Below, in pieces: positions 52,945 to 61,148 of a stretch of DNA of 64,000 nucleotides. The stretch comes from Planctomycetota bacterium. Its GTDB lineage: Bacteria; Planctomycetota; SZUA-567; JAFGGJ01. The stretch lies in the NCBI GenBank assembly GCA_016930595.1, contig JAFGGJ010000022.1, positions 17,151-81,150 of the forward strand, in the 5' to 3' direction. The translations under genes were made by a program, and so were the position numbers. The notes below the pieces were generated by a model that made no database searches, was not told the DNA's origin, and saw nothing but the letters and a program-made list of their open reading frames with translations. Within the stretch, counting starts at the first letter, position 1; every line of letters starts with the position of its first letter.

Positions 52945-53067
52945 GCGGCGCTCAGGCGGGATACTTCCTGATTTCTTATGGCGTCTCCATGGCCGCGGGC
53001 TAGAATTACCATGCCTTTTCCGCTGCGGTGCTTCAGGGGGATGTTAGCGTTTTGGGAGGAAGGTGCC

Positions 53068-53640
53068 ATGCTCAGGAAAGTCGTCCTTATCGGTGATTCC
53101 ATTCGCATGGGTTACCAGGACATGGTCAGGCGTGAACTCGAAAACGTCGCCGACGTCCGGGGGCCCGAGGCCAATTGCGGCGACAGCTCACGCATCCTCC
53201 AACACGTTGACGAATGGATCATCGCTCCCTCGCCGGACGTCGTTCATATCAACTGCGGCCTTCACGACCTCCGCAGGGATTATGACAGCGAACTGCAGCG
53301 CGTCCCCGTCGAACTCTACGCCTCTAATCTCGAAGCCCTCTTCCAGGCCGTCATGTCCGCTTCCAGGGCCCAGGTCGTCTGGGCCGCAACTACTCCCGTA
53401 AACGAACAGTGGCACAGAGACAAAAAGGACTTCGAACGCCTTGAATCCCAGGTCAGCGCCTACAACGCCGCTGCCGCCGAAGTCGCCGGGCGCTTCGGCA
53501 TCCCCGTCAACGACCTGTTCGACGTCGTCACCCGCGTCGGCAGGGATACCTTCCTTTCCCCGGACGGCGTCCATTTCACCGGCCCCGGCTACGAACTCCT
53601 CGGCGAAGCCGTCGCCGGCTTCATCAGGCCTCTTCTCTGA
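53068..53640 (+). CDS. SGNH/GDSL-type hydrolase
   Basis: 190 residues from ATG 53068 with GGGAGGAAGG upstream; the in-frame start at 52978 is not supported. The SGNH fold residues are present: VVLIGDSIRMGY (catalytic Ser) near residue 9, HINCGLHDLRRD (block III-like Asn/Gly) near residue 65, and SPDGVHFTGPGY (Asp-x-x-His) near residue 165. No signal peptide, so cytoplasmic. The family includes lipid and acyl-glycan esterases; the substrate is unknown. Confidence 0.88.
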   Translation: MLRKVVLIGDSIRMGYQDMVRRELENVADVRGPEANCGDSSRILQHVDEWIIAPSPDVVHINCGLHDLRRDYDSELQRVPVELYASNLEALFQAVMSASRAQVVWAATTPVNEQWHRDKKDFERLESQVSAYNAAAAEVAGRFGIPVNDLFDVVTRVGRDTFLSPDGVHFTGPGYELLGEAVAGFIRPLL

Positions 53641-53744
53641 ACCGCCTCCTGTCCCGCCACTGGACGACGCTTCCTTCCGGCGTTATACTCTTTCCCGGGG
53701 ATTGCGCCGGCGCTTGCCGGCAGGCGCCCCGGAGCCTTTCGCCT

Positions 53745-54566
53745 ATGCCTGTTTTTTTCAGAATCGCCGCCGCTCTTGCGCTTGTCCCGGCCCTCGCGGC
53801 CGGTTGCACCTCCCCCTTCCCCGATGTCCAGGCCCTCTCCCTCGACTCTCAACGCAGGCAGGAACTCGCCGCCGGGCCTCTCAGGCCGGGCCTGCCCTCC
53901 GCCTGGGCCCTGCAGTACGTCTCCTGGTCGGGCGACGGCCCCTTCGATTCCATCGACCCGGGTATCGGCGTTTCCCTTTCCTCGCGGGCGCTCTACGGCT
54001 ACCTGCCCGTCGCCGCCTACGTGGTCCCGGGCGCCTTCATCGCCCTCTTCCCCGGCCCCGAATTCAACTGGCCCGACGGCGAAACGGCCAGGTGGCTCAT
54101 CGGCGGCGGCCTTGTCGTCGGCGCCGTCATCGAATCCGTTGCCGCTGCTTCGGGATCGCCCGGAGGCATGCCTTACCTGGGCATTCCAGTCGCCCCCGAA
54201 TGGCGCCTCTTCCCCGAAGCCGGCATTGACTGGAGTCGCCACCGGACGCCTTCCGGCGACCTCGATTCCCTCAGGTGGCTCGCCGGCTTCAGGCTTCTGC
54301 CGCGGGACAACGTTCGCACGGTCAAGCCTTATCTCCGCTTCGGCTGGATGTTCTCCGAACTCCACCTTGACGCAGCGCCCGACTCCGCGGGGTCCGGCCC
54401 TTATGCTTCCTTCGGCGTTGACTGGCGACTTGCCTCTCCGGGGTCCGACGCCGAACCTGGCCAGTTCGGCGCTTTCCTTGAAGCAGGCGGCGCTTTCCTC
54501 GACGACTCCGGCGGTGACGACGCCCGCCTTCTCACGCTGCAGGCGGGCCTGGCTTTCAGGTGGTAG
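53745..54566 (+). CDS. Lipoprotein with beta-rich domain, function unknown
   Basis: 273 residues with a lipoprotein signal peptide (ALALVPALAAGCTSP, Cys about residue 21). The rest has Gly/aromatic alternation typical of outer-membrane barrels (YLRFGWMFSELHL, LTLQAGLAFRW at the end). Hydrophobic stretch about residues 90-105 (LPVAAYVVPGAFIALF). Third lipid-anchored barrel-like protein in this window, after 29576 and 50386, though sequence similarity between them is not obvious. Confidence 0.65.
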   Translation: MPVFFRIAAALALVPALAAGCTSPFPDVQALSLDSQRRQELAAGPLRPGLPSAWALQYVSWSGDGPFDSIDPGIGVSLSSRALYGYLPVAAYVVPGAFIALFPGPEFNWPDGETARWLIGGGLVVGAVIESVAAASGSPGGMPYLGIPVAPEWRLFPEAGIDWSRHRTPSGDLDSLRWLAGFRLLPRDNVRTVKPYLRFGWMFSELHLDAAPDSAGSGPYASFGVDWRLASPGSDAEPGQFGAFLEAGGAFLDDSGGDDARLLTLQAGLAFRW

Positions 54567-54596
54567 GGCCGGAACGGCCCGGCGACGGGAGGTTTG

Positions 54597-56594
54597 ATGT
54601 TTCCACCGCTTCCTCTGGATTTCCGGGCGGCCTCCTTCCTCGACCTCGAAATTCAACTCCAGCGCCTAGCCGAAAAACGGACGCTTGCCTGCATGGATCG
54701 ATCGGCCGCCGAAAAGACCGCCGTTTCCTCCGTCTCCGGCCTGAAAGCGCGCCAGGCTTACGTCCGCAGTCGCGTCCTCGCTGCCGTTGGGGATTTGCCG
54801 TCCGGCGGCGGCCCGCCGCCTTCCGAACTGCGCGGTGAAATCACCGGCGGCGACTTCCGCATCGAAAAAATCGTCTACGCGAGCCGGCCGGGCGTCCACG
54901 TCACGGCCAACCTGTATGTCCCTTCGCGCCTTTCCGCTCCGACCGCCGCCGTACTCTTCCTGTGCGGCCATGCCGAAGCCGCCAAAGCCTATGCTCCTTA
55001 CCAGGCGGTCTGCCGCCGCCTCGCACGGAACCGCATGGTCGTGCTCGCCGCCGACCCCCCGGGCCAGGGGGAACGCAAGAGCTACCTTGACACCGACGGC
55101 TCCGAAATCGTCCCCTGGGGCACCGCCGAACATACCTACGCCGGCCTCCAGTGCTGGTTCGCCGGCAACTCCCCGGCGCGATACTTCCTCATCGACGCCG
55201 TCAGCGGTATCGACTACCTTGCTTCCAGGGACGAAGTGGACCCTTCCCGTATCGGCGTCACCGGCAACAGCGGCGGCGGCACCATGACCTGTTTCCTTAT
55301 GATGCTTGAACCGCGGCTCGCCGCGGCCGCTCCGGGCACCTACGTCAACAGCCGCTCTTCCTACCTGCTTTCCGGCCGCTGCCAGGACGCCGAACAGACC
55401 CTGCCCGGCACGGTCGCCGCCGGCATCGACCACGACGACTTTTTCCTCGCCTTTGCCCCGCGCCCGGCGCTCATCCTTGCCGCCACGTATGATTTCTTCG
55501 CGATCGAAGCCACTCGCCGCACCTGGGAGAACGCCCGTCGCTATTACCGGCTGCTCGGCGCCGAAGACAGCCTCGGTCTTGTCGAAGACCGCGTCACACA
55601 TGCGTATTCGCCGGGCCTTGCCGGAGCTTCCGTACGGTTTTTTTCCAGCTGCCTCCTGGGCCTCGATGCTTCCTCCGTTGACGACTCCGACCCGGACGTC
55701 CTGGACCCCGCTCTCCTGTCATGCACGCGCACCGGTCAGGTCATGCTCGATGTCCCCGGCACCGCCCGCATTCATGACCGCAGCCTTCGCGACGCCGCCG
55801 GGCGCTCCCGGACGCACTCCCATGCTTCCGCCGTCGAATGGCTGCGCGACAGGGTCTTCCGGCACCGCGATGCCTGCCGGCTTGACCCGCGCTGGCCATG
55901 GGACGACGTTGCCGGAGACTTCCGCGTTTCCCAGGGCTTCTGGTTCGCCGAAGAATCCGTCTGCAACTCGGGTTTCCTCCTGAGGCCCGTCTCGGACGAC
56001 TGGGACCGTCTTCTCGTCGCCGTTCTCGACCGCGGCAACCTGGACCTCCGGCCGTCCGCTCTCCGCTTTATGGATGCCGTCCGCTCGGGTGCCGCTGTTC
56101 TTGCCGTGGACCTGCGGGGCATGGGACATATCGCCCCCAGGGCCTCCAGCCAGCGGCCCGTCGAAGCCCTCCACGGTACCATGTTCAAGCTGCTGACAGA
56201 CTTCGTCTACCTCGGTGATGATATCGCCTCCATGCGGGTCTTCGACCTCCTGCGCACCCTCGAACTCGCACGTTCCGACCCCTTTATCGCTCTCGATGGC
56301 AGGCCCCTCGGTCTCTTCGGCGCGGGGCTCGGCGGCTTTTATGCTTTTCTCGCTGGAATCCTGGACGACGGCGTCCCGGAAGTCGAAATCGAAGACGCCC
56401 TCCTCGACCTCGCTTCCGTCACCGCTTCCCGCTATTACCGCAGCCACAGGCTGGAACAGCTTCTCATCTACGGGATGGCGGCCGAATTCGATTTCCCTCT
56501 CCTCCTCGAAGCCTATTCGGGCCGCCGCCTCGTCGTCACCCGCCCCCGCGACGTCAACGGACGGGTAATCGAATGGCCCCCGCCGCCCCGCTGA
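54597..56594 (+). CDS. Large alpha/beta-hydrolase (acetyl-xylan-esterase-like)
   Basis: 665 residues from ATG 54597; GGGAGG lies only four bases upstream, so the start is approximate. Residues about 75-370 form an alpha/beta-hydrolase: VLFLCGHAEAAKAY oxyanion region, DPPGQGERKSYL, nucleophile elbow GVTGNSGGGTMT near residue 220, and FAPRPALILAATYDFF for the acid strand. The second half repeats a partial hydrolase-like layout (VLAVDLRGMGHIAPR near residue 505, then RPLGLFGAGLGGFYAF), with no Ser in that elbow, so it may be a non-catalytic second lobe. No signal peptide. Likely acts on sugar esters. Confidence 0.75.
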   Translation: MFPPLPLDFRAASFLDLEIQLQRLAEKRTLACMDRSAAEKTAVSSVSGLKARQAYVRSRVLAAVGDLPSGGGPPPSELRGEITGGDFRIEKIVYASRPGVHVTANLYVPSRLSAPTAAVLFLCGHAEAAKAYAPYQAVCRRLARNRMVVLAADPPGQGERKSYLDTDGSEIVPWGTAEHTYAGLQCWFAGNSPARYFLIDAVSGIDYLASRDEVDPSRIGVTGNSGGGTMTCFLMMLEPRLAAAAPGTYVNSRSSYLLSGRCQDAEQTLPGTVAAGIDHDDFFLAFAPRPALILAATYDFFAIEATRRTWENARRYYRLLGAEDSLGLVEDRVTHAYSPGLAGASVRFFSSCLLGLDASSVDDSDPDVLDPALLSCTRTGQVMLDVPGTARIHDRSLRDAAGRSRTHSHASAVEWLRDRVFRHRDACRLDPRWPWDDVAGDFRVSQGFWFAEESVCNSGFLLRPVSDDWDRLLVAVLDRGNLDLRPSALRFMDAVRSGAAVLAVDLRGMGHIAPRASSQRPVEALHGTMFKLLTDFVYLGDDIASMRVFDLLRTLELARSDPFIALDGRPLGLFGAGLGGFYAFLAGILDDGVPEVEIEDALLDLASVTASRYYRSHRLEQLLIYGMAAEFDFPLLLEAYSGRRLVVTRPRDVNGRVIEWPPPPR

Positions 56595-56610
56595 ACCCGC
56601 CCGCGGGTGA

Positions 56611-57267
56611 TCAGTCCCGTTTCCCCCTGGCGAAAACGTACTTGCCGGTTTCCGCCGCCTGCATCCCGTCGGCCCCGGCCTCGTTTATGATCTCCATGGC
56701 CCTCGAATCCCCGTCCGCGGCCGTTTCTATCTCCAGTTCATGGCGTACGCGCCCGTCGCGGGTTTCCGTTCTGTCGAGCGACACCTCCACCCCGCCGTCC
56801 GTCATCCGCAGGCGCAGGTTCCGGAATTCCGCCGTGATCTCCAGCGCCGCCTCTTCCCCGCGGCCCGTGATTTCCCGCACCGCTTCGCGCAGCGCTTCGG
56901 GAAGGTCCCCGGCGCAGACCTTTCCGCTCCTTGCGGCCTCCAGCGCGGCGGCCGGGTCCGCGGCGGCCTCCACTTCCGCCCTGATGAACAGTCCCTCCTT
57001 GCTTCGTGCGGGCCCTTTCAGCGTGTACTCGGCCTTCCCGGGCTCCACCTTCATCCCGTAGAGGGACGCACCGTCAGCCTCCGCTCTCCCGCCGCGGATC
57101 TTCCCGCTCAGCCGCAGCCTCAGCACCCACTGCTTTGCCTCCAGCGCCCCGCCGCTGTCGAAAAAAAAGTTCTCCTGCAGTTCCGTTTCCGCGTCCCCCC
57201 TCAGCCTTTCCGCCAGCTCGCGGTACTTCTCCCCGGTCAGGACGAACTTGTATTCCCGCTCTTCCAC
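56611..57267 (-). CDS. CYTH-domain protein
   Basis: 218 residues from GTG 57267, two bases after the previous stop and preceded by GGAAAG; the longer frame from 57339 begins inside the upstream gene. The CYTH signature is VEEREYKFVL (E-x-E-x-K) at the N-terminus, with basic/acidic beta strands continuing (YTLKGPARSKEGLFIRAEVE) and a C-terminal EIETAADGDSRAMEII. CYTH enzymes hydrolyse inorganic tripolyphosphate or thiamine triphosphate or cyclise ATP; which applies here is unknown. Coupled to the pilin-like gene. Confidence 0.82.
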   Translation of the reverse strand: MEEREYKFVLTGEKYRELAERLRGDAETELQENFFFDSGGALEAKQWVLRLRLSGKIRGGRAEADGASLYGMKVEPGKAEYTLKGPARSKEGLFIRAEVEAAADPAAALEAARSGKVCAGDLPEALREAVREITGRGEEAALEITAEFRNLRLRMTDGGVEVSLDRTETRDGRVRHELEIETAADGDSRAMEIINEAGADGMQAAETGKYVFARGKRD

Positions 57268-57269
57268 GC

Positions 57270-57830
57270 TCAGCGTCTTTCCGGCGCATACTCCAGGAAC
57301 TGCGCCTTCTCCCTTTCCCCGGACAGCGCCACCGTCCATATCTCCCCGGCTTCCGACAGGAAATACCCCCGGTGTCCCTGCCGCCCCGTGTCCACGGGCA
57401 GCGCCGCTATCGTGAACCCGTCCAGCGTTCCGTTACCGTCGGCCGCCGTAGAGTAGGGGGTTCGCCTGCCTTCCAGGGTAATCCCTCTCATGGCGTAGAA
57501 CCGGTACCCGAACAGGTCGCCCGTCGCCGTCTCGTCGCACGTTTCCGCCAGGGCCGGCTCTATCAGCCCCGGCCGGTTTCCGGCGTCGATCTCGTACAGG
57601 TTCCCCAGCCTCAGGGCATACTCCAGGTACCCGTCCCCGTCACGGTCCTCTCTCCTGAAATCCCCCTGCGCGCGCCGCAGTTCCTTCAGCGCCGCCATGA
57701 CTCCCGCCTCACGCCCGGCGGAATTCCCGGAATACAGCGTGTATATCAGCACCCCGCACGCCGCCACCGCAGTGAACGCCAGTGCAGCGCTCCTGCCTCC
57801 CTGTTTCTTTCCCGGGACTTCGTTCCGCAT
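57270..57830 (-). CDS. DUF2950-like / pseudopilin-like membrane protein
   Basis: 186 residues. A transmembrane helix (about 16-36) is followed by a helix and a beta-rich globular domain as in DUF2950 and type IV-pilin-like proteins: ALKELRRAQGDFRREDRDGDGYLEYA, then GDLFGYRFYAMRG and GYFLSEAGEIWTVAL. No prepilin peptidase site is seen. It sits 15 bases downstream of the HNH gene and directly upstream of the CYTH gene on the same strand. Confidence 0.68.
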   Translation of the reverse strand: MRNEVPGKKQGGRSAALAFTAVAACGVLIYTLYSGNSAGREAGVMAALKELRRAQGDFRREDRDGDGYLEYALRLGNLYEIDAGNRPGLIEPALAETCDETATGDLFGYRFYAMRGITLEGRRTPYSTAADGNGTLDGFTIAALPVDTGRQGHRGYFLSEAGEIWTVALSGEREKAQFLEYAPERR

Positions 57831-57845
57831 CCGGCGCCGTCCGCT

Positions 57846-58442
57846 CTACTCCGACAGTTCCGTGTCCCAGTATGCCTGTGACAGGAACCGCTCCCAAGAC
57901 GCGTACAGCCCCCGGCTCACACGGATCCCGCTGGTCGCGGGCCATTTCGGCTTCGACGGTTTCTTCAACAGCCTCATCCCGGCTTCCCCGGGAAGGCTGT
58001 TGCCCTTGCGCGTGTTGCACTTCACGCACGCCACCACTATGTTGTCCCACGCCGATTTGCCGCCTCGGCTTCTCGGCACCACGTGGTCCAGCGTCAGTTC
58101 GCTCGACGGCAGCCTGCTCCCGCAGTACTGGCAGCGGTACTTGTCCCTCTCGAATATCGTTCTCCGGTTGAACGCCGCGCGCCTCTTCACGAACCCGTTG
58201 TATCCGGGCAGTATGATTATCTGCGGTATCAGGATCTTCCGGTTTACCGTCCTTATGTAGTTCTCCAGGGCGTGTTCGCTCGCTTCCGTCCACGACGAAA
58301 AATCATACGTCGTGAAGTCTTCCGGATGCACCACCTGGGCAAGACCCCGGTACAGCAGGCTCATCGCGCGGCGCACGCTCGCCACGTGGACCGCGACCCA
58401 CGACTTGTTCAGCACCAGCACCGCGCTGTTCAGCCCTGCCAC
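57846..58442 (-). CDS. HNH-endonuclease-domain protein
   Basis: 198 residues. The HNH region lies near residues 95-150: RDKYRCQYCGSRLPSSELT (first Cys pair), LDHVVPRSRGGKSAWDN (His and metal/active site) and VACVKCNTRKG (second Cys pair). The first 90 residues (LNKSWVAVHVASVRRAMSLLYRGLAQVV) match the standard N-terminus of small stand-alone HNH proteins, which are common chromosomal genes rather than part of restriction systems. The gene follows tRNA-Gly by 16 bases. Confidence 0.9.
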   Translation of the reverse strand: MAGLNSAVLVLNKSWVAVHVASVRRAMSLLYRGLAQVVHPEDFTTYDFSSWTEASEHALENYIRTVNRKILIPQIIILPGYNGFVKRRAAFNRRTIFERDKYRCQYCGSRLPSSELTLDHVVPRSRGGKSAWDNIVVACVKCNTRKGNSLPGEAGMRLLKKPSKPKWPATSGIRVSRGLYASWERFLSQAYWDTELSE

Positions 58443-58458
58443 GTCCTGCCTCCCGGAC

Positions 58459-58532
58459 TGGAGCGGGTGAAGGGAATCGAACCCTCATCATCGGCTTGGA
58501 AGGCCGGAGCTCTACCATTGAGCTACACCCGC
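58459..58532 (-). tRNA. tRNA-Gly (UCC), CCA encoded
   Basis: 74 nt on the minus strand. Acceptor stem GCGGGTG/CACCCGC, D-arm GTAGCTCAATGGTAGAGC, anticodon loop CTTCCAA with anticodon UCC (plus-strand 58498-58500), and T-arm GAGGGTTCGATTCCCTTC. The discriminator is T and CCA is encoded (58461-58459). The outermost anticodon-stem pair reads C27-A43, a mismatch. The isoacceptor decodes GGA and GGG. Confidence 0.93.
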
Positions 58533-58607
58533 CTCGTCCCCTTTATGTTAACGTACCGCCCTTCCCTGTCAAAGGGATGCTCCCTCTTCCCCCTTCCTCC
58601 TCCTCCT

Positions 58608-59645
58608 CTATTCCGCAGCCGCTTCGAACGGGCACGCGCGGAACCGCTTTACCTTCCGCCACCGCCTCGTCTCCCAGACGGCGATCGTTCCCCCTTCGTG
58701 TCCGGATGCAAGCAGTCCCCCGTCCGGTGAAAAACTCACCCCGTACACCCGCCCGTCCCCAGGGTCTAATTCGCAGTGTTTCTTCCCGGTCCCCGTATCG
58801 AAGACGCTTATCCGGCCGTCGTGCGCCGCCGCCAGCAGGTCGCCACCCGGCGAAAACTTCATGTCCTTGACGCTACTGCCCGCTTCGACTTGCCAGGTCC
58901 GCTCCATCTTCCCGTACCGGTACATCCCCACCGTGCCGTCCGTCAGTCCGATCGCCAGCGACTCGCCGTCCGGCGAGAATACCACGCGGCTGACCGCTCC
59001 GGCGTGCTCCGACAGCGATTTCACCCTTTCCCCGCTGCCGGCCTCTGTCAGGTAAGCGCTTCCGACGTCGCTCGCCGCCCCGACGTATTTCCCGCATGGA
59101 GACCACGATACGCTGTGCACAAGCCCAGGCCCCATGTCGATTTCCCTCCGGGCTTCCCCGCTCCGGGCGTCGAGAATCGCTATCCTGTTCCACAGCCCCA
59201 CCGCTATCGATCCCCCGTCCGGACTGTACGCTGTCGCCTGCATGTACCTGTTCTGCCCGTTGTCCGAATACGTCCACAGCTTCCTGCCCTCCCGCACGTC
59301 CCACGCTTCCACCGCGATGCTTCTGGCGAGCGTTATGCAGTCCCCCGACGGCGATACCGCCACTCCGTATACCGGCCAGCCTCCCTCGCCGTACGCCTTC
59401 AGCGGCTTCCAGTCCGGTCTCCTCCACGTTACGGCTTTCCGGTCCCGGCCCCCGCTGACCAGCCATTCCCCGTCGGGCGAAAAACTCACCCCCGTTACCT
59501 GCATTTCTCCGATATACGGCGCCGCCGGGTACGACGGGCCGAAAGCCGCACAGCCCGCGGCCGCTGCCAGCACGGCGCACGTCATCGCACGCGCCGTCCT
59601 CGCCCGAAACCAGCCGCGGCATGTCGTACGGCGTCCCCTTGCCAT
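58608..59645 (-). CDS. Secreted WD40 repeat protein
   Basis: 345 residues. The N-terminus has a signal-like stretch ending AVLAAAAGCAAF, possibly a lipobox Cys near residue 32; the actual start may be an internal ATG near 59585. The rest is a seven-bladed beta-propeller of WD40-like repeats, each with SFSPDGEWL or FSPDGESLA-type strands (VTGVSFSPDGEWLVSGG, RVVFSPDGESLAIG, GVSFSPDGGLLASG). No enzymatic domain. WD40 propellers mediate protein binding; an outer-membrane or periplasmic location is likely. Confidence 0.85.
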   Translation of the reverse strand: MARGRRTTCRGWFRARTARAMTCAVLAAAAGCAAFGPSYPAAPYIGEMQVTGVSFSPDGEWLVSGGRDRKAVTWRRPDWKPLKAYGEGGWPVYGVAVSPSGDCITLARSIAVEAWDVREGRKLWTYSDNGQNRYMQATAYSPDGGSIAVGLWNRIAILDARSGEARREIDMGPGLVHSVSWSPCGKYVGAASDVGSAYLTEAGSGERVKSLSEHAGAVSRVVFSPDGESLAIGLTDGTVGMYRYGKMERTWQVEAGSSVKDMKFSPGGDLLAAAHDGRISVFDTGTGKKHCELDPGDGRVYGVSFSPDGGLLASGHEGGTIAVWETRRWRKVKRFRACPFEAAAE

Positions 59646-59751
59646 CGCTTCCGGCTCCCTTTTTCCGTCTTCGCCTCAAGTCTACACCGGCGCCCCGGGT
59701 GTTTCAAGTTTCCACGCCTCAGCGGTTTCACCGTTTCCCCAGACCCGCATA

Positions 59752-59779
59752 TTGCATTCTCCCCCGTTCCCCTTATAAT
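59752..59779 (+). promoter_or_regulatory. Promoter for the radical SAM operon
   Basis: TTGCAT (59752-59757), 16-base spacer, perfect TATAAT (59774-59779). The leader is about 25 bases, with AAGGAAGG before the TTG start at 59811. Confidence 0.55.
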
Positions 59780-59810
59780 AGCTCCGTTGCCTCTCAAGGA
59801 AGGAAACGGC

Positions 59811-61148
59811 TTGCCCTGCTTCGAAGATGTCTTCTTTGACTTCAAGCCGGCCAAACGCGTCTGGAAACCCCTCGTCAAGCGCCTCGTCACCGGCACGTGG
59901 AAACCCATGACCCTCCGCCCCGGCCAGGCACTTTTCCCGGCACACCTCAAGCGCCTCGGCCTGTACCTCCACGTCCCGTTCTGCCGCAACTTATGCCCCT
60001 ACTGCCCCTACAACCGCATCGAATACGACGAAGCCCTCTATGCACGCTTCGAAACCGCCGCCCACCAGGAAATCGACCTCTACTCCCGCATGATGGACGA
60101 CGCCCTCCGCCGCTCCGGCCGGTCGCGCCCACGCATATATTCGCTCTACCTCGGCGGCGGCACCCCGACCGTCGATCCCCGCGGCCTCGAGCGTCTCGTA
60201 TCCCACATGCAGCAGGCCTTCGGTCCCGCCGACGACGTCTGCGTCGAACTCCACCCCGCCGCCATGGACGACGAATGCCTCGATATCCTCGCTTCCGTCG
60301 GCCTCACCATGCTCTCCATCGGCGTCGAAAGCCTCAATGACCGCATCCTCGAACTCATCGGCCGCTCCCACGACGCCGCAACTGCCGAAGACGCCTTGAA
60401 ACGCGCCCTCGCCAAAGGTTTCCATTCTGTCAACGCCGATATCATGTTCGCACTTCCCACACAGACCCTCGACGACCTCGATTCCGACGTCTCCGCCGTC
60501 CTCCGCATGGGCGTGGACCAGGTCTCCACGTATCCCATCTTCGGTTTCCCCTACACGGACCTCGGCAGAAAGCTCGGCATCACCGGGATCAAACGCCCCC
60601 GCGGCACGCTCATCCGGGAAATGCTCTCGCTCATCCGCCGCCGCTCCGGCGAATACGGCCTCAGGCAGTGCGCCGTCTGGTCCTTCCTCAGGCCCGGCGA
60701 AAAGAAGTTCAGCTCCATCTCGCGCCACCATTACATCGGCATCGGCCCCAGTGCCGCCTCCATGACCGGCCGCCAGTTCTACGTCAACACCTTCGACGTG
60801 AATGAATACGCTTCCGCTCTTCCCTCCAGGCTCCCCGTCGCCGCCGTCATGGATATGACGCCGCGTCTCGAAATGGCCTACTGGCTCTACTGGCGCGCCT
60901 ACGAAATGGAGGCCTCCGCCGGCGATTTCCTGGACCTTTTCGGCGCCGCACTCCGCTCCGTCTTCGGCAGGCTCCTGGCCGTCCCCAAGCTCTTCGGCCT
61001 CCTCGAAGAACACGGCGGCAGTTACACCGTCACGCCCAAAGCCGCCTACTGGATCCACCGCCTCCAGAACGAATACTCCCTCAACTACATCGACCGTCTC
61101 TGGGGGCGATGCCGCACCGAACCCTGGCCGGATGAAGTGAGACTCTGA
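59811..61148 (+). CDS. HemN-like radical SAM enzyme
   Basis: 445 residues from TTG 59811 (AAGGAAGG upstream; the long frame from 58776 antisense to the WD40 gene is not coding). The radical SAM CxxxCxxC motif is CRNLCPYC near residue 63, in the HemN style HVPFC, then YLGGGTPTVD and LSIGVESLNDRILELIGR with the HemN/HemW hallmark sequence. Coproporphyrinogen III oxidase-type enzymes use it for decarboxylation, but HemN-family members have many other substrates, including methyl and heme chemistry. No porphyrin-specific residues can be assigned. It heads an operon with 61149, 62171 and 63070. Confidence 0.85.
   Translation: MPCFEDVFFDFKPAKRVWKPLVKRLVTGTWKPMTLRPGQALFPAHLKRLGLYLHVPFCRNLCPYCPYNRIEYDEALYARFETAAHQEIDLYSRMMDDALRRSGRSRPRIYSLYLGGGTPTVDPRGLERLVSHMQQAFGPADDVCVELHPAAMDDECLDILASVGLTMLSIGVESLNDRILELIGRSHDAATAEDALKRALAKGFHSVNADIMFALPTQTLDDLDSDVSAVLRMGVDQVSTYPIFGFPYTDLGRKLGITGIKRPRGTLIREMLSLIRRRSGEYGLRQCAVWSFLRPGEKKFSSISRHHYIGIGPSAASMTGRQFYVNTFDVNEYASALPSRLPVAAVMDMTPRLEMAYWLYWRAYEMEASAGDFLDLFGAALRSVFGRLLAVPKLFGLLEEHGGSYTVTPKAAYWIHRLQNEYSLNYIDRLWGRCRTEPWPDEVRL

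Noticed and set aside
57846..58442. HNH protein as part of a restriction or mobile element
   Set aside because: No methyltransferase, integrase or repeat is adjacent, and small HNH proteins of this type are ordinary chromosomal genes.
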